A DNA stretch of 6,003 nt from Alphaproteobacteria bacterium (lineage in GTDB: Bacteria > Pseudomonadota > Alphaproteobacteria > Micavibrionales > SZUA-601): assembly GCA_028290805.1 (NCBI GenBank), contig JAQGJA010000089.1, forward strand, positions 1-6,003. Direction: 5' to 3'. Below the pieces are notes generated by a model, which saw only the letters and a program-made list of their open reading frames with translations, had not been told where the DNA came from and searched no databases. This document shows, one piece after another, positions 1 through 4,739 of the stretch; within the stretch, counting starts at the first letter, position 1, and each line of letters starts with the position of its first letter. Made by a program: the position numbers and the translations under genes.

Positions 1-11
1 TCATTAAGAAG

Positions 12-37
12 CATGGTTATCCTTAGCACAAACCATG
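12..37. repeat. 7-bp inverted repeat (possible hairpin) left of the first gene
   Basis: CATGGTT at 12-18 is perfectly repeated in inverted form as AACCATG at 31-37, with a 12-base loop. It lies in the AT-rich non-coding stretch 1-108. It could be the terminator of a gene to the left of the window, but the bases after the right arm are not a clean T-run. One arm can also pair with ATAACCA at 70-76, so the fold is ambiguous. Nothing else in 1-108 is convincing: a TTGCAT/TACAAA pair at 66-94 is too weak and too close to the start codon to call a promoter. Confidence 0.3.
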
Positions 38-108
38 GATTTAACAATTATATTCAAAACAAGGCTTGCATAACCAATAGGGCATGACTACAAATATGGT
101 AATTTTAA

Positions 109-648
109 ATGGATATTTATATGATCATTCCTCCCTTTACTCTCAAGCCGATATCTTTTTATATCCAGCCTTATTACAACAGGTGGACGCAGCCTGAAAC
201 CAAAGGGGATCAAATCATTGATGAGTTCCGGGAAATGCTGGCTGCGGATTTCAGCAAATTCCACCCCAGCGGTTACGAAATGAACCATTTTGAAGATGCT
301 GATGACCGCGATTTTGAATATGAACGGTCTTATTTTAAGCATAAAGAAAATCCTCGCATACAAGCGATTATTTTTAAAAGGGATTTTTTATGCGATGCAA
401 CCCCTTATACGCAGAAAGTGGAAACCTATTACCGTTTATATGATATAAGTCCAACCATTTATCATGAAAATTATCAGATCCTGGGTCATTTCAGAAATCT
501 GGGCGAATGCCTGACGCATCCCGTGCCAAATATAGCGCCTTATGTCACCGTTGCCCAAAACGGCCTTGTTATGCTACGACCTTTGCAGGCAAGGGAAAGC
601 ATGAAGCTAACATGCCTGGCTGATGAACAAGACAAATTGAAAATGTAA
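109..648 (+). CDS. hypothetical protein upstream of rph, 179 residues
   Basis: I do not recognise a family. The protein is soluble-looking, with no signal peptide and no membrane segment. It is rich in aromatic and charged residues (Tyr, Phe, Asp, Glu, His), with an acidic patch around residues 62-72. An in-frame TAA lies directly before the ATG at 109, so the frame cannot start earlier. No good ribosome binding site precedes this ATG, and the ATG at 121 (Met5), with a weak GGA seven bases upstream, is an equally good start. The stop codon TAA (646-648) is part of the TAAGGA ribosome binding site of rph, so the two genes are probably co-transcribed and translationally coupled. Base composition is odd: lines 121-180 and 301-360 hold 22 and 21 G/C of 60, against 41 of 60 in 901-960 inside rph. 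This suggests a fast-evolving or acquired gene. It is intact and has no competing frame with better signals. Confidence 0.75.
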   Translation: MDIYMIIPPFTLKPISFYIQPYYNRWTQPETKGDQIIDEFREMLAADFSKFHPSGYEMNHFEDADDRDFEYERSYFKHKENPRIQAIIFKRDFLCDATPYTQKVETYYRLYDISPTIYHENYQILGHFRNLGECLTHPVPNIAPYVTVAQNGLVMLRPLQARESMKLTCLADEQDKLKM

Positions 649-651
649 GGA
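646..651 (+). promoter_or_regulatory. ribosome binding site of rph, overlapping the upstream stop codon
   Basis: TAAGGA lies four bases before the rph ATG at 656. Its first three bases are the stop codon of the upstream gene. This fixes the rph start and suggests that ribosomes finishing the first gene can re-initiate on rph. Confidence 0.65.
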
Positions 652-655
652 TTCC

Positions 656-1372
656 ATGACCCGCCTTTCCGGCCGCGCTTTTGATCAGCTTCGCGCCGTT
701 TCCATTGAAACCGATATCTCGAAATATGCCGAAGGGTCTTGTTTGATCAAGTTCGGCGATACGCATGTCCTGTGTACGGCCAGCGCCGAGGATAAGACGC
801 CGCCCTGGCTGAAGGGCAAGGGGAGCGGCTGGGTGACGGCTGAATACGGTATGTTGCCGCGCTCGACCCATAGCCGGATGGACCGAGAGGCCACCAAAGG
901 CGGGGCTTCGGGCCGGACCCAGGAAATCCAGCGTTTGATCGGGCGTTCGCTGCGCACGGTGATCGACATGAAGGCTTTGGGAGAAATGCAGATCAAGATC
1001 GACTGCGACGTGATCCAGGCCGATGGCGGCACGCGCACCGCCGCCATTACGGGCGGCTATGTCGCCTTGGCGCTGGCGGTCAAGCATCTGATGCGCATCG
1101 GGGCCTTGGCGAAAAACCCGCTGAAAGAAGTGGTGGCAGCCATATCCTGCGGGATTGTGGACGGGCAGCCGGTATTGGACCTGGATTACACCGAGGATTC
1201 AAACGCCCAGGCCGACAGTAATTTTGTCATTACCGCTACAGGCGGCCTGGTCGAAGTGCAGGCAACGGCGGAAAAAGACCCGTTTTCACCGGAACAATTT
1301 GAACAACTCATGGCACTTGCGCGCAAGGGCGTTGCCGAACTGAACCTGATGCAACTGGATGCGCTGAAATAA
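656..1372 (+). CDS. rph: ribonuclease PH (tRNA nucleotidyltransferase)
   Basis: RNase PH is a phosphate-dependent 3'-to-5' exoribonuclease that trims the 3' end of tRNA precursors and other small RNAs, releasing nucleoside diphosphates. It normally works as a hexameric ring in the cytoplasm. The 238 residues match the family's full length. Visible signatures are the N-terminal SGR-x-x-DQLR (5-13), AEGS (25-28), GDT-x-VLCTAS (34-43), GWVTAEYGMLPRSTH (58-72), GRT-x-EIQRLIGR (86-97) with the conserved catalytic-region arginine at 87, and DCDV-x-QADGGTRTA (116-129) with the phosphate-binding GGTRT. The C-terminal half keeps the EVQATAE-x-x-PF block. No key residue is missing. The start is set by TAAGGA four bases upstream. 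The gene is GC-rich compared with its upstream partner. Its stop codon is one base from the stop codon of the convergent minus-strand gene, so no terminator fits between them. In many alphaproteobacteria rph is followed directly by rdgB; here four minus-strand genes come between them. Confidence 0.97.
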   Translation: MTRLSGRAFDQLRAVSIETDISKYAEGSCLIKFGDTHVLCTASAEDKTPPWLKGKGSGWVTAEYGMLPRSTHSRMDREATKGGASGRTQEIQRLIGRSLRTVIDMKALGEMQIKIDCDVIQADGGTRTAAITGGYVALALAVKHLMRIGALAKNPLKEVVAAISCGIVDGQPVLDLDYTEDSNAQADSNFVITATGGLVEVQATAEKDPFSPEQFEQLMALARKGVAELNLMQLDALK

Positions 1373-1373
1373 T

Positions 1374-1841
1374 TTATGGCGTGGTGGTTGTAGTGGTGGT
1401 GCCCTGGTTGACAATGACATTCGTGGTCACGGGCGGCACGACCGAAAGATTTCCCTGGATGGGGCGCGGGCGGTTATTGCCGGTATTATCATTATCCCTT
1501 ATGCGGCGGCGATGCGAAAAACGGCTGTTTTCATTATAGGTCCTGTTGCCGCGGACCGAAGCATTGCCGTTGGAATTTATGGGACGTTGAGGGAAATATC
1601 CCTCATATGCGCCATTATAACCATTGCCCGCATTATATTTCGGATCGCTTGCATCATAGCCATCATTGCGGTTATCGCCACGCATGTAATTGTCGTTCCG
1701 GCGCCAGGCATTGGGATCGGCGCGGGTGGCCGATTGCGTTGTCACCGATTGCGTGGTGCTGGTCTGGGCATGCGCCACAGGTATCAGAAGGGGTATCAAA
1801 CCGCCAAGAAAGAAAAGCACCAGTAAATATTTCTGCATCAT
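1374..1841 (-). CDS. secreted Asn/Arg-rich low-complexity protein, 155 residues
   Basis: No known family is recognised. The protein starts with a clear Sec signal peptide: a lysine at residue 4, a hydrophobic stretch at about 5-22, and a likely AHA|Q cleavage after residue 25. The mature part begins with a Thr/Gln/Ser segment (27-39). It continues as a low-complexity, probably disordered region rich in Asn, Arg, Gly, Asp and Tyr, including an RGD at 54-56 and an Arg cluster before the C-terminal part. It ends with seven consecutive threonines and a proline. An earlier TTG at 1853 is in frame, but the ribosome binding site AAAGGA (1850-1845) lies after it. The true start is therefore the ATG at 1841 or, more likely by spacing (six bases), the adjacent ATG at 1838. 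It is the last gene of the minus-strand operon, eight bases after the preceding stop codon. The minus strand is chosen over plus-strand frames here because only it has a signal peptide and ribosome binding site. An extracellular or periplasmic location is inferred; the function is unknown. Confidence 0.75.
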   Translation of the reverse strand: MMQKYLLVLFFLGGLIPLLIPVAHAQTSTTQSVTTQSATRADPNAWRRNDNYMRGDNRNDGYDASDPKYNAGNGYNGAYEGYFPQRPINSNGNASVRGNRTYNENSRFSHRRRIRDNDNTGNNRPRPIQGNLSVVPPVTTNVIVNQGTTTTTTTP

Positions 1842-1844
1842 AAT

Positions 1845-1850
1845 TCCTTT
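1845..1850 (-). promoter_or_regulatory. ribosome binding site deciding the start of the Asn/Arg-rich gene
   Basis: The minus strand reads AAAGGA, ATT, then ATGATG. This places the start at 1841 or 1838 rather than at the in-frame TTG at 1853, which would put the site inside the coding region. The site shares base 1850 with the stop codon of the upstream gene, consistent with coupled translation. Confidence 0.6.
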
Positions 1851-2242
1851 CAACGGACGGGATAAGTTGTGATATGCGCATCTGGGTCGATCGGGGCGAT
1901 ATCCCAGCTGCGGGTATTGCGGTAAGAGCGTTCCAAGGGCGCAGCACGGGGGAAAGGGGTAAGCGGCGGCCTGGTGCTTTGAACGGGCGCCAGCGCCGGT
2001 TCCCTTATGCCCCCATATTCAATGGTGGCAACAATTGGTTCATGCCCGTCATTGGTGGTAACGACATCGGCCGGCACCTGGATTTCGACATTTTGCACGT
2101 CGATGACCCGGTCGCGATAAGTATGAATTTTTGCCGGGCTATCGCCCGCCGTTGTGCGGCTGTCCTGGGACTGGGCCAGGGCAGCCGTACTGTTTAGCAG
2201 GATGGATGAAAGAAGTGCTGCGGCAAACAGGATATGGCGCAT
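1850..2242 (-). CDS. secreted Pro-rich hypothetical protein, 130 residues
   Basis: No family is recognised. Residues 1-23 form a Sec signal peptide: Arg2 and His3, a hydrophobic core at 4-16, and an ALA|Q cleavage after 23. Next comes a short segment that could fold as beta strands (about 39-77; Val/Ile alternation with D-V-Q-N-V-E-I-Q-V at 48-56). The rest is a Pro- and Arg-rich tail (79-130) that is probably disordered. A strong ribosome binding site, GAGGAA (2252-2247), lies four bases before the ATG. The gene starts 21 bases after the stop of the Thr/Val-rich secreted gene and ends eight bases before the ATG of the Asn/Arg-rich gene, so it is the middle gene of a three-gene operon. The plus-strand frame across this stretch (1874-2197) lacks a signal peptide and operon-like spacing. 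Export is well supported; the role, possibly in the periplasm or at the cell surface, is unknown. Confidence 0.77.
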   Translation of the reverse strand: MRHILFAAALLSSILLNSTAALAQSQDSRTTAGDSPAKIHTYRDRVIDVQNVEIQVPADVVTTNDGHEPIVATIEYGGIREPALAPVQSTRPPLTPFPRAAPLERSYRNTRSWDIAPIDPDAHITTYPVR

Positions 2243-2263
2243 GATCTTCCTCTATTGCCTGAA

Positions 2264-2737
2264 TTAAGGTGCTTTTTTCTCGACATGGACGGTATCGGTG
2301 ATGACCTGTTCACCAGCAGCGCCCTTGATGCGCTTGGTCGTGGTCACATGCTCGATATGCTCGCCGCCTGTGATGGCTGCGTCACCGGCGATGGGCGGCA
2401 TTTCCGTCGGGCTCAGGTCGGGAATAGCGGCGGTAACATCGGGCACGATGGCGGGGGCAGGCACGCCGTCAATAGCGGCGCCGGTATCGATGGTGGTCGT
2501 CGCTGCAACGGATGGGTCACCGGCGGTGGAAACATCATGGTCGACGACAACGCCGTTCTTGGTCTTGACTGATTCGGTTTCAGTGTAAACGCCGTTCGGG
2601 CCGCCGACGGTGGTCGAGATGGTTTCGGTGCCATGGCTGTTGATGCCGGGGCTGTTGACATCAGGCGTCTGGGCAAAAGCCGCAGGGCTCAGGGCGGTGG
2701 CGATCAAAATGGCGGCGATAAATTTCGTATGGGTCAT
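2264..2737 (-). CDS. secreted Thr/Val-rich hypothetical protein, 157 residues
   Basis: No named family is recognised. A Sec signal peptide covers residues 1-22 (Lys5, hydrophobic 6-16, AFA|Q cleavage). The mature protein has three parts. The first is a Thr/Val/Glu-rich segment (36-69) with the motif GPNGVYTETESV (46-57). The second is an Ala/Pro/Ile-rich linker (77-123). The third is a C-terminal Thr/Val segment (126-155) ending in charged residues, EKKAP. The alternating pattern suggests beta hairpins. The first segment resembles residues 51-65 of the neighbouring lipoprotein (GPN-Y-x-x-T-x-SV), so the two may be distant paralogues. AAGGAA (2750-2745) lies seven bases before the ATG, giving a well-supported start. 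It is the first gene of the three-gene minus-strand operon, downstream of the lipoprotein gene and its apparent terminator. No clear promoter is visible in 2738-2831. Several overlapping plus-strand frames exist (for example 2234-2572), but they lack start signals. Confidence 0.77.
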   Translation of the reverse strand: MTHTKFIAAILIATALSPAAFAQTPDVNSPGINSHGTETISTTVGGPNGVYTETESVKTKNGVVVDHDVSTAGDPSVAATTTIDTGAAIDGVPAPAIVPDVTAAIPDLSPTEMPPIAGDAAITGGEHIEHVTTTKRIKGAAGEQVITDTVHVEKKAP

Positions 2738-2762
2738 GTCTTTGTTCCTTATGATTTAAGTT

Positions 2763-2808
2763 TAATAACAAACGGGGAAGCCTCATTATTCATGTGCACT
2801 TCCCCGTT
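2763..2808 (-). terminator. probable Rho-independent terminator after the lipoprotein gene
   Basis: AACGGGGAAG at 2771-2780 and CTTCCCCGTT at 2799-2808 form a perfect 10-bp stem with an 18-base loop. Read on the minus strand, the second arm runs into TTTGTTATT, a T-rich tail; the plus-strand exit is not T-rich. It starts 24 bases beyond the lipoprotein stop codon, so it probably ends that transcript or lowers readthrough into the three-gene operon. The long loop makes it weaker than a textbook terminator. Confidence 0.6.
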
Positions 2809-2831
2809 CGACTATGCTTTAGAAGAAAAGC

Positions 2832-3188
2832 TTATTCGTTTGGTGTTACCGAATGGCTCTCAGTGGCAGTTTTATTTTCTTTGATGCCTTCTGGGGTCAT
2901 CACGCGGCGTACATTGGTTTCTTTTACCGTATGGGTTGTCGCGTTCGGGTTTTTAACCGTGGCTGGATCAACCTGTTTGGTGGCAATCGAATGTGTTACC
3001 GAAGTGGTTTTGGAATAGTTCGGACCGCGTTCGGTGACTTCTTCTACGTAATTGCCAGTAGCTGGATCGCCGCTGATGACTTTGCGGTCGGTCTGGATGT
3101 CATTTACAGCGGCGTCGTGGTACATACAGGCTGGCAGCGCAAGGCTGACGGCAATGGCGGCGACGGTTAAAAAGGATTGGATCTTCAT
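2832..3188 (-). CDS. small putative lipoprotein, 118 residues
   Basis: The first 21 residues form a lipoprotein signal peptide: Lys2, hydrophobic 6-18, and a lipobox LPAC at 18-21 with Cys21 as the predicted lipidated residue. The residue after the cysteine is Met rather than Asp, which under the Lol sorting rule known from enterobacteria favours the outer membrane. The mature part is hydrophilic and rich in Thr, Val, Glu, Lys and Asn, with no further cysteine. It contains SGDPATGNYVEEV (39-51), GPNYSKTTSV (55-64), and a C-terminal Thr/Glu/Lys segment (84-114). The GPN-Y-x-x-T-x-SV stretch resembles GPNGVYTETESV in the adjacent Thr/Val-rich secreted protein. GAGGA (3203-3199) lies ten bases before the ATG, which is acceptable though slightly long. 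The gene is divergent from rdgB across a 95-base AT-rich spacer and is followed by a hairpin terminator. I recognise no family; a structural or envelope role is only a guess. Confidence 0.77.
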   Translation of the reverse strand: MKIQSFLTVAAIAVSLALPACMYHDAAVNDIQTDRKVISGDPATGNYVEEVTERGPNYSKTTSVTHSIATKQVDPATVKNPNATTHTVKETNVRRVMTPEGIKENKTATESHSVTPNE

Positions 3189-3229
3189 TTTGGAATTGTC
3201 CTCGTCTAAAATTAAAAAATAAGTTATGC

Positions 3230-3247
3230 TTTGATAACGTAATCAAA
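3230..3247. promoter_or_regulatory. palindrome in the divergent lipoprotein/rdgB intergenic region
   Basis: TTTGAT (3230-3235) and ATCAAA (3242-3247) form a 6-bp inverted repeat around a 6-base centre, AACGTA. It sits near the middle of the 95-base AT-rich spacer (3189-3283) between two divergent start codons, where an operator would be expected. The half-sites equal those of the FNR/FixK box (TTGAT-N4-ATCAA), but the spacing is six instead of four, so I do not call it an FNR site. A TATAAA at 3261-3266 could be the -10 box of rdgB, but no -35 at the right distance is visible. Confidence 0.35.
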
Positions 3248-3283
3248 TAAGCGCAACGCATATAAAAAACAAATGTGGAATAG

Positions 3284-3883
3284 ATGCCGGAAATCCTGAT
3301 CGCCAGTCAAAACATTCATAAAATTGCCGAATTGACCCCTTTACTGGAACAGGCCGGGTTTACAGTAACAGATGCGCGTATGCATCAACTGCCCGAACCT
3401 GCGGAAGACGGCAAAACCTTTACTGACAATGCCCGGATCAAGGCGCAGGCCGCTGTCAAGGCAACGGGTATGGCTGTGCTGGCCGATGATTCCGGGTTAG
3501 TGGTTGAAGCGTTGGGTGATTTCCCGGGTGTGGATACCGCGCCTTATGCCCAATGCTTGGGCGGTTATTCCCAGGCGGTGGAAGATTTGTTTAACCAGCT
3601 GGACGGGCGACCATCTGATTGCTACCTGACTACGGTCGTGATCGTCCTGTTCCCCGACGGGCGCGAAATTCTTGCCACGGGCCGCATCGATGGCGTTTTG
3701 CAACGTGAACAGCGCGGCGACGGAGAATTCGGTTTCGACCGCTGGTTCGAAATCAAGGGGCTGGGCCGGACCTATGCCGAACTCAGCATTGACGAGAAAA
3801 ACAAAATCTCCCATCGTGGCCAGGCCATGAAAGATCTGTTGCAACAACTGAAACAAATGCATGAATTACGCGCTGTATCTTGA
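3284..3883 (+). CDS. rdgB: RdgB/HAM1 family non-canonical purine NTP pyrophosphatase, divergent
   Basis: The family hydrolyses ITP, dITP and XTP to the monophosphate and pyrophosphate, keeping deaminated purines out of DNA and RNA. The length (199) is normal. Conserved signatures are ASQN-x-x-K-x-x-EL (7-17, the S-x-N-x-x-K triphosphate-contact motif), LPEP...GKTF-x-DNA-x-IKA (36-54), ADDSGL (67-72) with the metal and catalytic acidic residues, and KISHRGQA (174-181) near the C-terminus. Two motifs are unusual. The usual SARY-x-G after PG(V/I) is TAPYAQ (85-90), with the arginine replaced by proline. The usual GGFGYDP-x-F is GEFGFDRWF (147-155), losing the second glycine, the tyrosine and the proline. 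The fold is certainly kept, but specificity or activity may differ. Only a weak GGA lies upstream of the ATG. The downstream HemW-like gene starts inside its last codons, as in the widespread rdgB-hemW pair. The gene diverges from the lipoprotein gene and is separated from its usual partner rph. Confidence 0.93.
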   Translation: MPEILIASQNIHKIAELTPLLEQAGFTVTDARMHQLPEPAEDGKTFTDNARIKAQAAVKATGMAVLADDSGLVVEALGDFPGVDTAPYAQCLGGYSQAVEDLFNQLDGRPSDCYLTTVVIVLFPDGREILATGRIDGVLQREQRGDGEFGFDRWFEIKGLGRTYAELSIDEKNKISHRGQAMKDLLQQLKQMHELRAVS

Positions 3884-4682
3884 TGCCTGCAAAAAATTTG
3901 CCGCGCCGTCTTTGCCGGACGAGCGGCCCGCCATCGCCTATTGGCGGCTAATCGACTGCGACGAAGCGGACTTCGAAGCTTTTGATCCCGATCTTTATCC
4001 CCATGCCGATTTCACCATCGCCGAAATCCATCCGGCCCAGCTGGAAAAGATGCAGTTTTCGGTCAACCGCCTCAGCATCGTGCCCCAGAAAAGCGTCTTT
4101 CGCGATATGGGCGCCCTGCGCGCCCGCCTGGCCGATACGCAATGCGACATCACGTTTAACTGGGACAAGCGTTTCAGCGTCGATTATTATATCAAGATGC
4201 TGCGTTTCTGGCTGCAATGCGGGGTCCAGCATGTCAGTTTCTATGAGCTAAAGGATTTCGCCAAATGGCAGCGCCTGCAATCGGCCCTGCGCGAGTATAA
4301 TTTCCATTTTTACGACCGTTTTCATGCCTGCCTGCCGGGCTATGAAAGCCCTTATCAGAAACATCTTGCGGGCTTTGGCAATCTGCTGGGGATGGGGGGC
4401 TGGTCGCGCCTGACTGAAGACGGGATGACGCGCACCAAAGGCCCGGGCGCGAAAGCCTGGGAGAATTTAAGCGATGAAGACCAGATGACCGAAAAACTGC
4501 TTTTTGGCCTAGCCGACCGCGATGGCATGGCGCTGGATAAAATCATGCCGCCTGTGACGACCCAGGGCCTGGCTTTGGCAATTGAGCAAAAAATGGCCAT
4601 CGTCCGCGAAAACCGCCTGATCCCGACCGATGAAGGGTTGTGGGATACGGTGACTTTGCTTGCGCGGTTGCAGCAAGTCTAA
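3861..4682 (+). CDS. HemW-like protein lacking the radical SAM cluster motif, 273 residues
   Basis: HemW is a radical SAM, HemN-related heme-binding protein of about 380-400 residues, usually encoded next to rdgB. This protein keeps that position and recognisable HemW blocks. These are ADFTIAEIHP (49-58, cf. EITMEANPGT), SVNRLSIVPQ (67-76, cf. GVNRISIGVQS), HVSFYEL (124-130, cf. HLSWYQL), PGYESPYQKHL...LLGMGGWSRL (159-184, cf. PG-x-ES-x-HNL-x-YW...GIGPGAHGRL) and a HemN_C-like end with LSDEDQMTEKLLFGLADRDGMAL (203-225). The radical SAM start is missing. Only ALYL (4-7) recalls the first strand, and there is no CxxxCxxC and no GGGTP. The cysteines (10, 33, 95, 120, 157) are scattered. The HNL-x-YW and GAHG motifs are also lost. 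The frame is open throughout and uses ordinary codons, so it is not an obvious recent pseudogene. It starts 23 bases before the end of rdgB, with no clear ribosome binding site, suggesting coupling. It cannot be a normal radical SAM enzyme; a retained heme- or protein-binding role, or slow decay, are the options. Confidence 0.8.
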   Translation: MNYALYLDACKKFAAPSLPDERPAIAYWRLIDCDEADFEAFDPDLYPHADFTIAEIHPAQLEKMQFSVNRLSIVPQKSVFRDMGALRARLADTQCDITFNWDKRFSVDYYIKMLRFWLQCGVQHVSFYELKDFAKWQRLQSALREYNFHFYDRFHACLPGYESPYQKHLAGFGNLLGMGGWSRLTEDGMTRTKGPGAKAWENLSDEDQMTEKLLFGLADRDGMALDKIMPPVTTQGLALAIEQKMAIVRENRLIPTDEGLWDTVTLLARLQQV

Positions 4683-4710
4683 TTGTTTCTTAACCCCGCC
4701 TTGCTTTAAT
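4683..4710 (+). promoter_or_regulatory. possible promoter of the thiolase gene
   Basis: TTGTTT (4683-4688) and TTTAAT (4705-4710) are spaced by 16 bases and match the sigma-70 -35 and -10 consensus at three and five of six positions. They begin directly after the stop codon of the HemW-like gene and would start a transcript about 20-25 bases before the thiolase ATG. The 57-base gap contrasts with the overlap upstream, which fits a separate transcription unit. The match is modest. Confidence 0.3.
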
Positions 4711-4739
4711 GGAAGATATTCTTTTACCGGGGAAAATCC

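Noticed and set aside
66..94. TTGCAT/TACAAA as a promoter for the first gene
   Set aside because: The match to consensus is weak, and it would leave only about eight bases between transcription start and the first ATG.
88..363. 91-codon minus-strand frame across the first gene
   Set aside because: It has no convincing start signal. The plus-strand 179-codon frame is longer and is coupled to rph.
569..1087. 172-codon open frame on the minus strand across rph (also 685-1047 minus)
   Set aside because: These are shadows of the RNase PH gene, which has full family motifs on the plus strand; the antisense products have no recognisable domain or start signal.
1512..1872. Plus-strand frames across the Asn/Arg-rich gene, one with a hydrophobic Ile/Ala-rich stretch
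   Set aside because: The hydrophobic look comes from antisense reading of Asn/Asp/Arg codons; there is no ribosome binding site, and the minus-strand gene explains the region.
2234..2588. Plus-strand frames (2234-2572, 2298-2588) antisense to the Thr/Val-rich secreted gene
   Set aside because: The minus-strand gene has a signal peptide, a good ribosome binding site and operon spacing. The plus-strand frames have none of these and overlap each other.
3231..3246. FNR/FixK binding site
   Set aside because: The half-sites match but the spacer is six bases instead of four, which the family does not normally accept. It is recorded only as an unassigned palindrome.
3883..3951. Alternative start ATG overlapping the rdgB stop (TGATG) as the true hemW start
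   Set aside because: This frame closes after about 22 codons and shows no CxxxCxxC or other HemW motif, so a displaced intact N-terminus is not hidden there.
4694..4732. CCCCG/CGGGG pairing that could hide the thiolase ribosome binding site
   Set aside because: The stem is only five base pairs with a loop of about 29 bases, too weak to call a riboswitch or terminator.
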